From positions 36,396,587 through 36,460,586 of the forward strand of contig OX457058.1 of NCBI GenBank assembly GCA_949752795.1: a stretch of 64,000 nt of DNA, in the 5' to 3' direction. A program made the position numbers and the translations under genes. Below are positions 48,910-60,570 of the stretch, piece after piece. This stretch comes from Hyperoodon ampullatus. Its lineage: Eukaryota > Chordata > Mammalia > Artiodactyla > Ziphiidae. Below the pieces are notes generated by a model. The model was not told the DNA's origin. It ran no database searches and worked only from the letters and a program-made list of their open reading frames with translations. The first letter of the stretch is position 1; each line of letters opens with the position of its first letter.

Positions 48910-49290
48910 GTGCTATGGACTGAACGTTTGTGTCCCTTCGAAGTTCGTTTGTTGAAATCCGGATCCCCAATGTGATGGTATTTAGATGTGGGGCCTTTGG
49001 GAGGTAATTAGGTTTAGATGAGGTCATGAAAGTAGAATCCTATGATGGGTTTAGTGACCTTATAAGAAGACAAATGAGCTACCAGAGCATGCCCCCCGCC
49101 TCAGCCAAGGGAGGACACTGCCAGAATGTGGCCATCTGTAAACAAGGAAGAGGGCTCTCACCATACACCAAATCTGCCAGCATCTTGATCTTGAACTTCC
49201 CAGCCTCCAGAACTGTGAGAAATAAATGTTTGTTGCTTAAGCGATCCAGTCTGTGCTATTTTGTTATAGCAGCCCAAGCTGACTGAGACA
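48910..49290 (+). mobile_element. MLT1-type LTR (ERVL-MaLR)
   Basis: Solo LTR starting tgctatggactgaacgtttg, with ccccaatgtgatggtattta, gggcctttgggaggtaatta, cccagcctccagaactgtga, gaaataaatgtttgttgctt and a tgagaca end. An old, non-coding endogenous retroviral relic. Confidence 0.88.
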
Positions 49291-49514
49291 CCCAGCCTCC
49301 GAAGCCCCACAGCAATGTTTCCCCCAGACTCTGTTGGTCAAAGTGGTCACAAGCCTGCCCAGATGAAAGGATAGGGGACATAGAGTGGCCTCTGAAAGGG
49401 AATTTGCCGCCATCTTTGTAAGTCACCACAGAAGTCCAATACTATTAATCAGAACAAGAATAATTTAAAGTATTTTACATATATCTGTTCATTGGGTAGA
49501 TTAATGAGGAAGCC

Positions 49515-49765
49515 AAAGCATTATGATAGTTAAGAGTCTGGGATTAAAGTCAAACAGAACTGAGTTCAAAAACTGGCTTAGCCATTGAGCTGCAGGACAC
49601 CACCTCACTCCTCTACACCTCAGTTCCCTCGCTGGCCAGATGAGGAGAGTAATATCTCCTTCATAGGTTGTGTTCGTTTTTGTTTTTGTTTTCGAGGATT
49701 ACACAGGATGGCATATGCGAATAACTTATGCCACAATAAGCATTCAGAAAATGTTAGTCCCTTTT
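49515..49765 (+). repeat. MIR element
   Basis: Plus MIR landmarks: gagtctgggattaaagtcaaac, ctcagttccctcgctggccag, ataagcattcagaaaatgttag; a (GTTTTT)-like run interrupts it. Confidence 0.75.
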
Positions 49766-51306
49766 CTCTAGGTTATTTCAAAAGCTAAATTTCCATTATT
49801 TCTATTATCTCAAAACTTTTTAAAGATGTGCTACCATTGCAAGTCTTTACAGATATATAGAAAAAATAGCTGCCTTTCCTCAGGGGACAACACCCCCATT
49901 CTTTGAGGGAATTATCCAACCCCTTGTCTCCAACCATGCTGTCCAACAGGAGCTGCCATCTTCTGCCTCCTGGGTCACAGTGATAGATCGGGGAGTGGAC
50001 AAAAGAGCCAGACTGGACCAATCATCACACCCCCACCTTCCAGGCCTTAGTGATTGCTCTGGAGGAGGGCATATGACCCCGGAGGATCAATCACACTCTT
50101 GAAGATTTGCCCTTTTTTTCCCAACTAGCTGTCAGGGAAGTGAGCTCCCATGTGAATCCATGATTTTCTGATGGCCAGGATCCCAGCCTTATGGAGAAAG
50201 CCAGTTCAACAGCAGGAGGTCACCATGGACACAGGAAGAAACAAATACAAAGAAAAACAGGGACTGAGAGGTACAGAGAGAGTCCTGGACCCACCCCTGA
50301 GTCCCGTTGCCTGGAGCTGTCCCCCAGCAACTTCCTGGTTAGACAGCCCATCATTTCCTTTTCTCCTGAACTATTTGATTTGTTTTCTGTCATTTACAAC
50401 CAAAAGAATTCTGAGTAAAATACCACTCTGATTTATATATTTTTTATTAAAAAGTTAAATTGTTCATAAACTCCAGTATTTTCGCTGCTATAGGGAAACA
50501 AATAAATGACTGTGACACACCTCCCAAGTGATAAAACCCACCAGTGTGTTGAGAGCTGCTGACTTGAGCTTCCTGCAATTCATTCCAGCTTAGACAGATG
50601 AAATTGATTCACTGAATGATGAAAATTTTCAGTTGGAGGGCCATCTCCTTTCCCATACCAGCCACCAGATTTTCCCACCTATGGGTTCTGTTCTCACCAG
50701 TATGACCCTGGTCCCTGCCTCCGGCATTTGGCCACACTCTGGCTCAGAGCAGCTGACATTGCAAAACCCAGCTTGCCCCAGGCCCCAACAAAGGAGATTA
50801 GAGGAGATTAGAGATATTTGCCCTCAGGGCACTGGGAAGAAAAGATCCCTTGAAAGCTGTGTGCTTTGATACAGTTTATTTCTCCTCTAATTGAGGAGTT
50901 GGCTTTGAAAAAAACAGTTCCGGTTAAAATATAAATAAGTGATGCCTCTAAAAGTAGAAAAGAATCTTATTGAGAAACTAACTTTCAGGAGATAAAAGCA
51001 ATCTTTAGTTTACAAAATGAGTTTCCCATCCCAACCCTAAATGACTTATCTTTTTTTCTTGGAAAGAAAAACAAAATTTTTGCTTGGGAAAACATGTGTC
51101 CTTTGTCAGTTGAAGCTGAATGACAGAAGCAGTCTGTGTGGTAGCTTCCCAAGCCTCATCAGACTCACTCACATTGGTTTGAGCACATGCAGTCATTGGA
51201 TGCAAAGTGTGTACTGACCTCTGGGAGAGCTGTAGCATTCTGGGTGCCAGTCGGATCTGTCAGTTATTACCTATCTCATTTACAGATGAAAAATGAGTCC
51301 CATTTT
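49766..51306. other. unassigned intergenic sequence
   Basis: 49920-50430 has the look of an old interspersed repeat (ggaccaatcatcacaccc, catttacaaccaaaagaattctgag). The remainder is plain. No gene. Confidence 0.4.
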
Positions 51307-51430
51307 GGGAATTCCCTGCTGGTCCAGGGGTTAGGACTCAGTGTTTTCATTGCAGGGCCAGGTTTAATCCCTCGTTGGGGAACTAAGATGCCCGCAGGCC
51401 ACGAGGTGTGGCCAAGAAAAAAAAAAAGAA
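51307..51430 (+). mobile_element. short CHR-type SINE
   Basis: Diverged head gggaattccctgctggtcc, tail aagaaaaaaaaaaag. Confidence 0.85.
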
Positions 51431-51830
51431 AAAATAGCCCCATCTTGAAAAGACTTGGAAGGTGACTGGAGAGAAGTCAGATGGCAGCATAAACTTGTAT
51501 GAGAATTTGAAATCTCTTCCAAACAGTCCTTGTGAGTTTACCGCTTCCTTGTTCTTTTAAGCTCTATACACAATTTGCAACACTTGGCGGGCAGGAGGGG
51601 AGCTGGCTGAGGAGTGGGGAGGAATGCCCTTCTTCTAGCTCCATCCTGCTGTTCTCCAAGAGGAGGGAATGCAGGTCTATTTGGTTTGAGTCTACCTTAT
51701 GGATCAGGCCATGTTTACTAGTGGGCTAAGGTCACTGTACATTCACAGGTTCTGTACAGCTGATTGGCCTCTTTTCCACTGCCTGCTTCCCGAAGCCTGA
51801 GGCGCAGAGTTGGTATGACCCTACCACGAC

Positions 51831-52007
51831 CCTTTCTTTCTTTCTCTTTCTTTTTCTTTCTTTCTTTCTTTTCTTTTCTTTCTTTCTTTCCTTTCTCTCT
51901 TTCTCTTTCTCTTCTTCCTTCCTTCCTTCCTTCCTCCTTCCCTCCCTCCCTCCTTCCTTCCTTCCTTCCTTCCTTCCTTCCTTTCTTTCTTTCTTCCTTT
52001 CTCTCTT

Positions 52008-52062
<55 letters not shown>
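51831..52062 (+). repeat. polypyrimidine microsatellite: (CTTT)n, (CTTC)n, (CT)n
   Basis: About 230 bases of almost pure C/T on the plus strand, ending in an uninterrupted (CT) run of about 50 bases (52012-52062). It is flanked on the right by more C/T-rich DNA to about 52190. Confidence 0.97.
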
Positions 52063-52065
<3 letters not shown>

Positions 52066-52674
52066 GCTCTCCTATCATGAAGGTGAATTGGAAAACTTTA
52101 CAGTTTGGCCACATGGCTTTCTCTCCATTTCCTCTCACATGTTATCAGGACTCTCTCTTTCTTCTTTTCTCTCTTTCTTCTTTTAAGTCTTGTGGCCAGT
52201 GAGTGTTATATTTCAGACTTGGACTTTATTGGAGGGAGTCGTCATTTTTCAGGCTCCAGTGGACTGCACCGGCCCCACACTGCCAGAGAACCAGCCAGGG
52301 TTGATGGCTGGTTCTCATTCGTTGTTCCCCATTTGTTCATCAAGAACCCCACAGAGCAGCAAACCTGCTCTTTCTACCTGCCTGTCTTGCTCTTCTTGTC
52401 CATTGGCAGGGTGTGTGTGACAGAGATCCCAAATAATATGTACAAGATAGATAGACATTCTTCTTCACTCACATAAAGTCTGCATTGTCACGGCAGCCTT
52501 GCTCTACAAAGACCTCTGGGGCTCAAGCTCCTTCTAACTTGTGAGTGCCCTGTCCCTAGAGTGTTGCCTTTGCCTCCATTGCCTAAGTGGGCTCACCTTC
52601 CCATCTGTGCTCCAACTGGCATGGAGCAAAATTATGAAATGTACCAGGGACATGGAGGATGAGTTCCTTCATCT
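52063..52674. other. unassigned intergenic sequence
   Basis: No gene is seen. Confidence 0.4.
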
Positions 52675-52880
52675 AAGGCAGTGGTCAGCAAACTACAGAC
52701 TGCATGTAGGCCATGTTTCTGAAAACCCAGTTTATTGGAACATAGCCACTCTCATTTGTTTAATATTGTCTAATGACTGCTTTCAAACTACAAGGGCAGA
52801 GTTGAGTAGTTGCAAAAGATATAAAATGGGCCAAAATATTTACTATCTGGCCCTTTAAGAAAAATTTTGCTGGCCCCTTC
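52675..52880 (+). mobile_element. hAT-Charlie-like MITE
   Basis: Landmarks: cagtggtcagcaaactacag, ccagtttattggaacatagcc, gagttgagtagttgcaaaag, aatatttactatctggcccttt. A common ancient mammalian repeat with hAT-type features; exact subfamily not assigned. Confidence 0.7.
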
Positions 52881-53050
52881 TCTAAGGGCATGATCTGGAA
52901 GCTGCCTGCTTGACTTCTCACACTCCATTGATTAGACCTTAGTCACATGGCTACACCTAGCTGCAAGGAAGACTGAGAAATGTAGTCTTTAAGGTAGGCC
53001 ATTGGCTCAGTTAGATATGTAGTTATTACTAAAGGGAAAAAGGGGAGAAT

Positions 53051-53253
53051 GGGGCTTCCCTGGTGGCGCAGTGGTTGAGAGTCCGCCTGCCGATGCAGGG
53101 GACACGGGTTCGCGCCCTGGTGGGGGAGGATCCCACGTGCCACAGAGCAGCTGGGCCTGTGAGCCATGGCCACTGGGCCTGCGCATCCGGAACCTGTACT
53201 CCGCAGCGGGAGACGCCACAACAGTGAGAGGCCTGTGTACCGCAAAAAAAAAA
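53051..53253 (+). mobile_element. CHR-type SINE, short poly-A class
   Basis: Full element. ggggagaatg repeats on both sides. Confidence 0.94.
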
Positions 53254-54264
53254 GAGGGGGAGAATGACGATTGGAGGACAACCAACCATCTTTCCTATGC
53301 TGGGTCATGTGTCCTTCGGTCAGATTTTGGTGCCTGTTATTTTGAAATTCTTGTAAGCCAGGTTCCTGATATTCACTTATAACCGTGCTGATTTCTTCTG
53401 TCATCTCTGCCTTCCCTTCCTCATTGGGGTATTTTACTACAGCAGAACTAGAGTTCCATTCTGACTTTCCACTCAGAGTCATCTTCTTGAATGCCTGTAC
53501 TTTCAAGTGTGGAATAAGTGCCTCGCTATGTCAGCCCCTCCTTCACTTCCACTCACAAAGTCCCTGTTGGCATGGTTACTCCCACTTCACCATTCCACAT
53601 CTTCATCAGAAGTTGGTCCAAAGCAGCAACTCCCCTCCACGTCTGGAATGGAAATCACTTCCCAGGCAAGTTAGGAACTTGTTGTACCCTTGATGGTGGG
53701 TAAGTAGGAGTCCTAATAGATGTCCCAATAGATGAGGTCCCATCCACACCATTCTTATCCTATCTCTGGTCCCCTTTGTGATCTAGGCCAGGACTTTCTT
53801 CCATTCTCTCCATCCGAGACAACTCCTCCTGGTGTTTCACTCTCAACACGCAAGCCCTCAGCTTTGAGGATTTCTGAAGCAGGCATGTAGCTTCTTAACA
53901 CTCTTCCTTCCTAATAGGTCTGCCTCTTTTAAATACCTCCCCAAGGCTATAACCAGTCTTTAGTCCCAACACACCATCTTGGTTACACCCATGAGATCAT
54001 ATTTACCACCCTGTGTTCTGGCTTCAACCTTGGATTTGCTCATGACTCATGAACTGTCTGTATATGAGTACAGAACAACTACGGATCAGATCTGGGGCAA
54101 TTTTTGAAACTATTATATGCTATGTGAGTAACAACTAAAAGAACTTAGGGTTCTCAGCTCACAGAAAGGAAGACTGGATGGTTGCCATCTTCTAACAGTT
54201 GAAGGGGCCGTCTTGTGGAAGAGGGAGCAGAACATTTCCACAAGGTTTCTATAAAATTTGACTA
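53254..54264. other. unassigned intergenic sequence
   Basis: No exon or repeat that I can name. A 102-codon ORF at 53385-53693 has no recognisable domain. Confidence 0.4.
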
Positions 54265-54428
54265 TTTTTTTAATGTTATTTTATTTTAGTATTGTTTTGC
54301 TTTTGTTTGGTTGGTTTTTGGCCACAGCACACGGCATTCGGGATCTTAATTTCCTGGTCAAGGATTGAACCCATGCCCCCTGAAGTGGAAGCACAGAGTC
54401 TTAACTACTGGACCGACAGGGAAGTCCC
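54265..54428 (-). mobile_element. CHR-type SINE, 'gggacttccctgg' class
   Basis: Reverse element ending ggaccgacagggaagtccc. aatttgactattttt and agtttgactttttaa flank it (imperfect duplication). Confidence 0.88.
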
Positions 54429-54456
54429 AAAGTTTGACTTTTTAAAACCAATGAGC

Positions 54457-54808
54457 GGGTTTCCCTGGTGGTACAGTGGTTAAGAATCCACCTGCCAATG
54501 CAAGGGACACAGGTTCGAGCCCTGGTCCGGGAAGATCCCACATGCCGCGGAGCAACTAAGCCCATGCACCACAACTACTGAGCCTGAGCTCTAGAGCCCA
54601 CGAGCCACAACTACTGAGCCCACGTGCCACAACTACTGAAGCCTGCATGCCTAGACCCCGTGCTCTGCAACAAGAAAAGCCACGACAATTAGAGGTCCGT
54701 GCACCACAACGAAGAGTAGCCCCTACTCGCCGCAACTGGAGAAAGCCCGCACACAGCAACAAAGACCCAACACAGCCAAAAATAAAAACAAACAAATAAA
54801 TAAATAAA
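54457..54808 (+). mobile_element. CHR-type SINE, long class
   Basis: Full element with (AAAT)n tail. aaaaccaatgagc is perfectly duplicated on both sides. Confidence 0.95.
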
Positions 54809-55379
54809 ACCAATGAGCAAGTATTACTTTGGTAAAAAAAAAAAAAAAAAAAAAAAAGACACACACACGAGATTGGACTTGTTCTGAGTATCCCAGAATG
54901 GCAAAACTGGGATCAAAAGCGAACCCTTTTTGATGCAAAATCAAAAAGAACCTTCTAAGAAGTGGAGCTGTCCAGTAGGAAATGGGTTGCACAGAGAGGT
55001 AATGAGATTCTTGTTTGGATGGTGTTCAAGTAAATGATGATGACCACTTGATTCCAAGCAGACTGGGGAGTTTGACAATGTGGCTCTCCTAGGCAGCATC
55101 CTCTTGATTGCAGAGTAAAAGGAACCTTCTCACATTAGCTCAGGTTAGAGGGGATTCTGGAAAGAATTCAGCTCTCACTGAATCAGAGGAAAAGTTGAGC
55201 AACTAGGCTGTAGGAAGGGTGGGAATGAGATCAGCTCCAAGCCAGGCCCACTGTGGTGACTCAGCTTTCAGCTCTGTTTCTTTTTCTTTTTTTTCAGTTT
55301 GAACTCTTTCCCAAGAATCTGAAAAACCATTGGCAAGACTGTAGCTTTGCTTCCCCTGAGTCAGGTATTCAGTACTTGT
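54809..55379. other. unassigned intergenic sequence
   Basis: Begins with an A22 run and a short (CA)n (54837-54867); no gene is seen. Confidence 0.4.
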
Positions 55380-55712
55380 TCAATCAACGATGGTCATGGG
55401 GGTGGAGTCTTGTGATTCAAACATAAAAGCATGATGACAGAGATCATCCATGCAGTGGGTATAAAAATTCTCAGAAAAGTTGAGAGGGGCAGACATCCTC
55501 AAAATGATATATAGGGTCTGTCCAAACTCAGGGCTCACTAATTCTGAGTCAAAAGTAATTTCAAGCAGATGATGTTCTTCATGGGGTTGTAAAGAGGCCA
55601 GGACTAATTCATATTCAGCTGAAGGCACATTATTGAAATAAAGTGAGGGGTCGGGAGAGATGAGATCAGTGCCGTGGGAAGAATCGGTGGAAAGGGAGTA
55701 AATGTGGCTCAT
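55380..55712 (-). other. unassigned 110-codon ORF
   Basis: Opens with ATG (MSHIYSLSTDSS...) and stays open for 333 bases in ordinary AT/GC composition, outside any SINE, L1 or GC island. The product would be acidic and mixed in composition, with phrases such as SAEYELVLASLQP and HHLLEITFDSELVSPEF. I recognise no domain, signal peptide or membrane segment. No splice-site framework, poly-A remnant or target-site duplication was obvious. It could be chance, an exon of an unannotated transcript, or a remnant of a retrocopy. Confidence 0.25.
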
Positions 55713-55834
55713 TGATCAACTCACAGACTTGGTGGGTTGCCTACCAGGACGTGCATTGTCTAGGACAGAGCTACACACAGGCTGACTTACAAGTTACACA
55801 GCACCTGTGTCAAGGCAGGATTTTTTCCCCATGC

Positions 55835-56057
55835 AGTTTTTAAAATATACTTGTAAATTTTAGAATAGTTTTAGATTTACAGAAGGGCTGCATAAATAAT
55901 ACAGAGCTCCTATAGATCCTTCACCCAGTTACCATGGTATATTGTCACAACTAATGGACCACTATTAATATGTTTTTAACTACACTCCATACTATATTTG
56001 GATTTCATTCGTTTTTCCCTAATGTCATTTTTCCATTCCAGGATCACATCCAAGATA
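55835..56057 (-). mobile_element. old L1 3' fragment (antisense)
   Basis: Phrases atagttttagatttacagaag, gagctcctatagatccttcacc and accatggtatattgtcac are typical of ancient L1 3' ends in reverse. Confidence 0.6.
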
Positions 56058-56875
56058 CCTGTATTCGTTTCTTAGGGCTTCTGGAACAAATTACCACAAA
56101 TTTGGTAGCTTAAAACAACAGAAATGTATTCTCTCCAGAGTTCTGGAGGCCAGAAGTCCAAAGTGTGTAGGCCACACTCCCTCTAAGGGCTCCAAGGGAG
56201 AAGGCTTCCTGCCTCTTTCAGCTTCTGGTGGCCCCAGGTGCTCCTCGGCTTGTCCCCATGGGGTGGGCTATATCTTGGAGCTGATAATGCTGATCTCTGC
56301 CTCCATCTTTATATGGCCTTCTTTGTGCAACTCTGTGCCTGTGTGCCTCAAATTTCCCTCTCCTTTCTCTTATAAAGACACCCAGTCATTGAATTTAGGG
56401 CTCACACTAAATCCAGGATAATCTCATCTTGAGATCCTTAACCTAATTACACCTGTAAAAATCTATTGCCAACTAAGGTTACATTCACAGGTACTGGGGG
56501 CTGGCACTTGGACATAGCTTTTTTTTTTTTTAACATCTTTATTGGAGTATAATTGCTTTACAATGGTGTGTTAGTTTCTGCTTTATAACAAAGTGAATCA
56601 GCTATACATATACATATATCCCCATATCTCCTCTCTCTTGTGTTTCCCTCCCACCCTCCCTATCCCATGCCTCTAGGTGGTCACAAAGCACTGAGCTGAT
56701 CTCCCTGTGTTATGCGGCTGCTTCCCACTAGCTAACTATTTTACATTTGGTAGTGTATATATGTCCATGCCACTCTCTCACTTCGTCCCAGCTTACCCTT
56801 CCCCCTCCCCATGTCCTCAAGTCCATTATCTATGGACATAGCTTTTGGGGGGACAAAATTCAACCCACTACAATA
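56058..56875 (+). repeat. ancient LTR/DNA-type repeat split by an L1 insertion
   Basis: Begins ctgtattcgtttcttagggc ... ccacaaatttggtagcttaa, with ttctggaggccagaagtcc, and ends ttttggggggacaaaattcaacccactaca after the L1. Classic layout of an old mammalian repeat; family name uncertain. Confidence 0.65.
56519..56823 (-). mobile_element. 5'-truncated L1 3' end (antisense) with target-site duplication
   Basis: Same L1 3' UTR as 30963-31311 (aacatctttattggagtata ... gtcctcaagtccatt). tggacatagctttt lies on both sides. Confidence 0.92.
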
Positions 56876-56879
56876 CACA

Positions 56880-57164
56880 TTTTTCAAAATTTTATTTATT
56901 TTTGGCTGCATTGGGTCTTCAGTGCTGCGTGCGGGCTTTCCCTAGTCGTGGTGAGTGGGGGCTACTCTTCGTTGGGGTGTGCGGGCTTCTCATTGCAGTG
57001 GCTTCTTTTGTTGCAGAACATGGGCTCTAGAGCGCAGGCTCAGTAGTTGTGGCGCATGGGCTTAGTTGCTCCGTGGCACGTGGGATCTTCCTGGACCAGG
57101 GCTTGAACCCATGTTCCCTGCATCAGCAGGCAGATTCTTAACCACTGTGCCACCAGGGAAGCCC
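56880..57164 (-). mobile_element. CHR-type SINE, long class
   Basis: Reverse element. ctacaatacacattt on both sides is a perfect target-site duplication. Confidence 0.95.
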
Positions 57165-57252
57165 TACAATACACATTTAGTCATCATGTCTCCTTGGGCT
57201 TCTTGGGGTTGTGACAGTTTCTCAAACCTTCCTTGCTTCTAATGACCCTGCC

Positions 57253-57254
<2 letters not shown>

Positions 57255-57300
<46 letters not shown>

Positions 57301-57491
57301 TGGTATGTGGGCCTCTCACTGTTGTGGCCTTTCCCGTTGCGGAGCACAGGCTCCGGACGCGCAGGCTCAGCGGCCATAGCTCACGGGCCCAGCCGCTCCG
57401 CGGCACGTGGGATCCTCCCAGACCGGGGCACGAACCCGCGTCCCCTGCATCGGCAGGCGGACTCTCAACCTCTGCGCCACCAGGGAAGCCC
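57255..57491 (-). mobile_element. CHR-type SINE, short class, with a 45-base poly-T
   Basis: The T45 run (57255-57299) followed by a well-preserved reverse element and the perfect target-site duplication gaccctgccagtttt suggests a very recent insertion. Confidence 0.96.
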
Positions 57492-58857
57492 GACCCTGCC
57501 AGTTTTGAGGATTATTGAGGATCAATATTTTGTAGACTGTGTCTCAATTTGTTTGCCTGATGTTTTTCTCATGGTTAGACTGGGGTTATGGGCTTCAGGG
57601 AGGAGGACCACAGAGGTGAAGTGCCCTTCTCAACACAACATATCAAGGGTATGTGTTATCAACTGGACTTACCACTGATGAGGTTAACCATGACCACCTG
57701 GCTAAGGAAATGTTTACCAGACTTCTCTATGGCAAAGTTCCTTTCTTGTTCCCCCATTTCCATACTGTACTCTTTGGTAGAAAGTTACTAAGCATAGCAC
57801 ACACTTACGAGATGGGGAGTTATGCTTCACTCCTTGAGTGGGGAGCATTTGCATAAATTATTTGGAATTTTGCTATTGTCCTTGCAATTTTGCATGCATT
57901 CTCTCACATGAAAGGCAGGTTTCATAGATTCCAACCAGAGTTCTATGGCCTTTTCCCAATTCCCCTTAGAGAATCTGAAATGCAGGACAAATCACCTGAG
58001 GAAACAATTCTCTGAAGAGTTTTCATTAACAGAAAATGCTATAGGACAGAGCTATTCACAGCATGGACTGGTGTGGTCCACATCTGCTTCTAGATCTATA
58101 ATAATGTAAGTATCAATATTGAAAGTGACATTCAGAAACTGCATAGCAATTTGACAGAGTAATCTTATGTGTGTTGAATGTAACAATAAAGGTGCCTTTA
58201 TTATTATTATTATTTTCCCAGTAACTCACTTGTATTGTCCTTTATACAAGTATTGGTCCAGGACAAATTAGAGTGGAAGTGGTCTTCAGCACAGAGTGGC
58301 CCCCACTGGGTGTGGCCTAACACAGGCTCTGGTGTTCCAGGCTGCTCCCTTCTCCACACCCACTTTGCATGTACCCCTCACTCCTAGACATCAGAGTGAA
58401 GCCCGGACCCACCAATGGGCTCCTGTCTGGGCCTCATCCCACTGAGCTTATGACAGTGACCTTCCCTACAGAGCATACTGTTCTTACCTACCCCCATCCC
58501 CCCGGCAGGACAGCCCCTCTACGGTGCCCCCAGGGGCAGCATCTCTGGCTGCTCTGAGCCTGTCTGTGGTCAGCTCCATGGGCAGCCACAGCCAGCCCTG
58601 CCTGGGAAAGAGCCAGCCCTGCTCTCACCATGCTCTGGGCATCCAGCCCTTTCCATGAGTGAAACCCTTTCAATTCCTTTTGCTCATGGTCAGGCACAAG
58701 CAGGGGGCAGCAGAGGGCAGCAGGAGTCTCCAATCCAGAAAGGGCTTCCAATGTAGACTTTTACTAATCTCTCCAAATGAGGTCATTCATATAGTCAAGT
58801 GACTGAAAGGAGTCCATGACCAGGCCATCCTGCCAGGGCTTAATTTAAAGTGATAAA
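57492..58857. other. unassigned intergenic sequence
   Basis: No exon is supported; a short (ATT)n run lies at 58199-58213. Confidence 0.4.
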
Positions 58858-59975
58858 TACAGATGGCCAATAGGCACATGAAAAGATGCTCAACATCACT
58901 AATTATTAGAGAAATGCAAATCAAAACTACAATGAAGTACCACCACACACCGGTCAGAATGGCCATCATTAAAAAGTCTACAAACAAAGCTTACCTGGTG
59001 GTGCAGTGGTTAAGAATCTGCCTGCCAATGCAGGGGACACGGGTTCGAGCCCTGGTCTGGGAAGATCCCACATGCCGTGGAGCAACTAAGCCCATGCACC
59101 ACAACTACTGAGACTGTGCTCTAGAGCCTGCGAGCCACAACTACTGAGCCGCGTGCCACAACTACTGAAGCCCATACACCTAGAGCCTGTGCTCCACAAC
59201 AAGAGAAGCCACCGCAATGAGAAGCCCATGCACCGCAATGAAGAGTAGCCCCCACTCGCCGCAACTAGAGAAAGCCCGCGTGCAGCAGCGAAGCACCAAA
59301 TTCTGGAGAGGGTGTGGAGAAAAGGGAACCTTCTTACACTGTTGTTGGGGATGTAAATTGGTGGAACCACTATGGAGAACAGTATGGAGGTTCCTCAAAA
59401 AAACTAAAAATAGAACTACCATATGATCCTGCAATTCTACTCCTGGGCATAAACCCAGACAAAACTATAATTCAAAAAGATACATGTACCCCTATGTTCA
59501 CTGCAGCACTATTTACAATAGCCACACATGGAAACAACCTAAATGTCCATCAACAGATGAATGGATAAAGAAGAGGTAGCATATATATACAATGGAATAC
59601 TATTCAGCCATAAAATATAAAGAAATAATGCCATTTGCAGCAACATGGATGGACCTAGAGATTATCATAGTGAGTGAAGTTAAGTCAGAAAGAGTAAAAA
59701 AAAAAAAAACAAGTAAGTCACAAATACCATGATTTCACCTATATGTGGAATCTAAAATATGACACAAATGAACTTATCTATGAAACAGAAACAGACTCAC
59801 AGACATAGAGAACAAGGGAGAGGAGGAGGAGGGGAGGGATGGATTGGGAGTTTGGGATTAGCGAATGCAAACTATTCTATATATATGTAGAGCTGAATCA
59901 CTATGCTGTACACCAGAAACTAACACAACATTGTAAATCAACTATACTTCAATAAAATAAATTTTTTAAAAATGA
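58858..59975 (+). mobile_element. L1 ORF2 end plus 3' UTR, with SINE insertion
   Basis: Sense L1 sequence from the conserved end of ORF2 (ctcaacatcactaattattag, gtcagaatggccatcatta, ctggagagggtgtggaga) through the 3' tail (gtaaatcaactatacttcaata). A SINE sits at 58989-59296. The frame is broken; not an active element. Confidence 0.92.
58989..59296 (+). mobile_element. CHR-type SINE, long class, inside L1
   Basis: Starts gcttacctggtggtgcag and ends near cgtgcagcagcgaagca without an (AAAT)n tail, so it has lost its 3' end or inserted without one. Confidence 0.9.
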
Positions 59976-60570
59976 TGAATATATCTTTTATGTTGATTGT
60001 TATTACACTAAATATAGAAGAACACAGAATCTACGTATTTCAAGAAAACTAATTTATGTAAAAACACGCAGTCACATTCAAATATTTGATATATCCCTGG
60101 TGGTCTAGTGACTAGGATTTGGCGCTTTCAAATATGAAATTAAAATATTCAAATATGAATAAAAACGGCTTTTTAAATTATTGAACTGGGCTTTAGTTGA
60201 AAAAAAAACAGCTTTTCATTATCTAGTGGATAACCTGATACTACAGTGTATTCTGTGTTAATATATACGACAATTTAAATGGTAATTTGTATAATCCTAT
60301 TCTGGCATTATTTTCACTTTCTAATCTACTAAGAGCCTCAAAAAATCCATTGGCCAGGCCACATATGGGTGCCCCACAAGCCCTGCTGGAGTCGCTTTCC
60401 CCTTCCCTCCTCTCAAGTAATCCTTGCCAGGGGCCACCTCCATCCAGTCTCTGTTGGGGCTTCCCTCCCCAGTTGACCCTCTTCTTGAAGGAAGTTCCCA
60501 GTTCTTTAGCTCCTTACAGAGTCTGGTTCACTGCTTGTCCCCCTGCCTAGCTCAGAGTCCAGCACATAGT
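59976..60570. other. unassigned intergenic sequence with a tRNA-Glu-like fragment
   Basis: AT-rich to 60340, then moderately GC-rich. Apart from 60094-60130, nothing is recognised. Confidence 0.45.
60094..60130 (+). repeat. tRNA-Glu 5'-half-like fragment
   Basis: 37 bases match the 5' half of a tRNA-Glu(TTC) gene with about two differences, from the first base to just past the anticodon (ggcgctttca), and then stop. The D-loop phrase ggtctagtg is retained. It is not a functional tRNA gene because the 3' half is absent. A 5' fragment of a tRNA-Glu-derived SINE is the main alternative. Confidence 0.55.

Noticed and set aside
48910..49290. Retroviral genes near the MLT1 LTRs
   Set aside because: Only solo LTR sequence is present; no internal viral coding sequence is seen.
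51718..52138. Arg/Glu/Lys-rich and Leu/Ser/Phe-rich ORFs
   Set aside because: Translations of the polypyrimidine/polypurine microsatellite.
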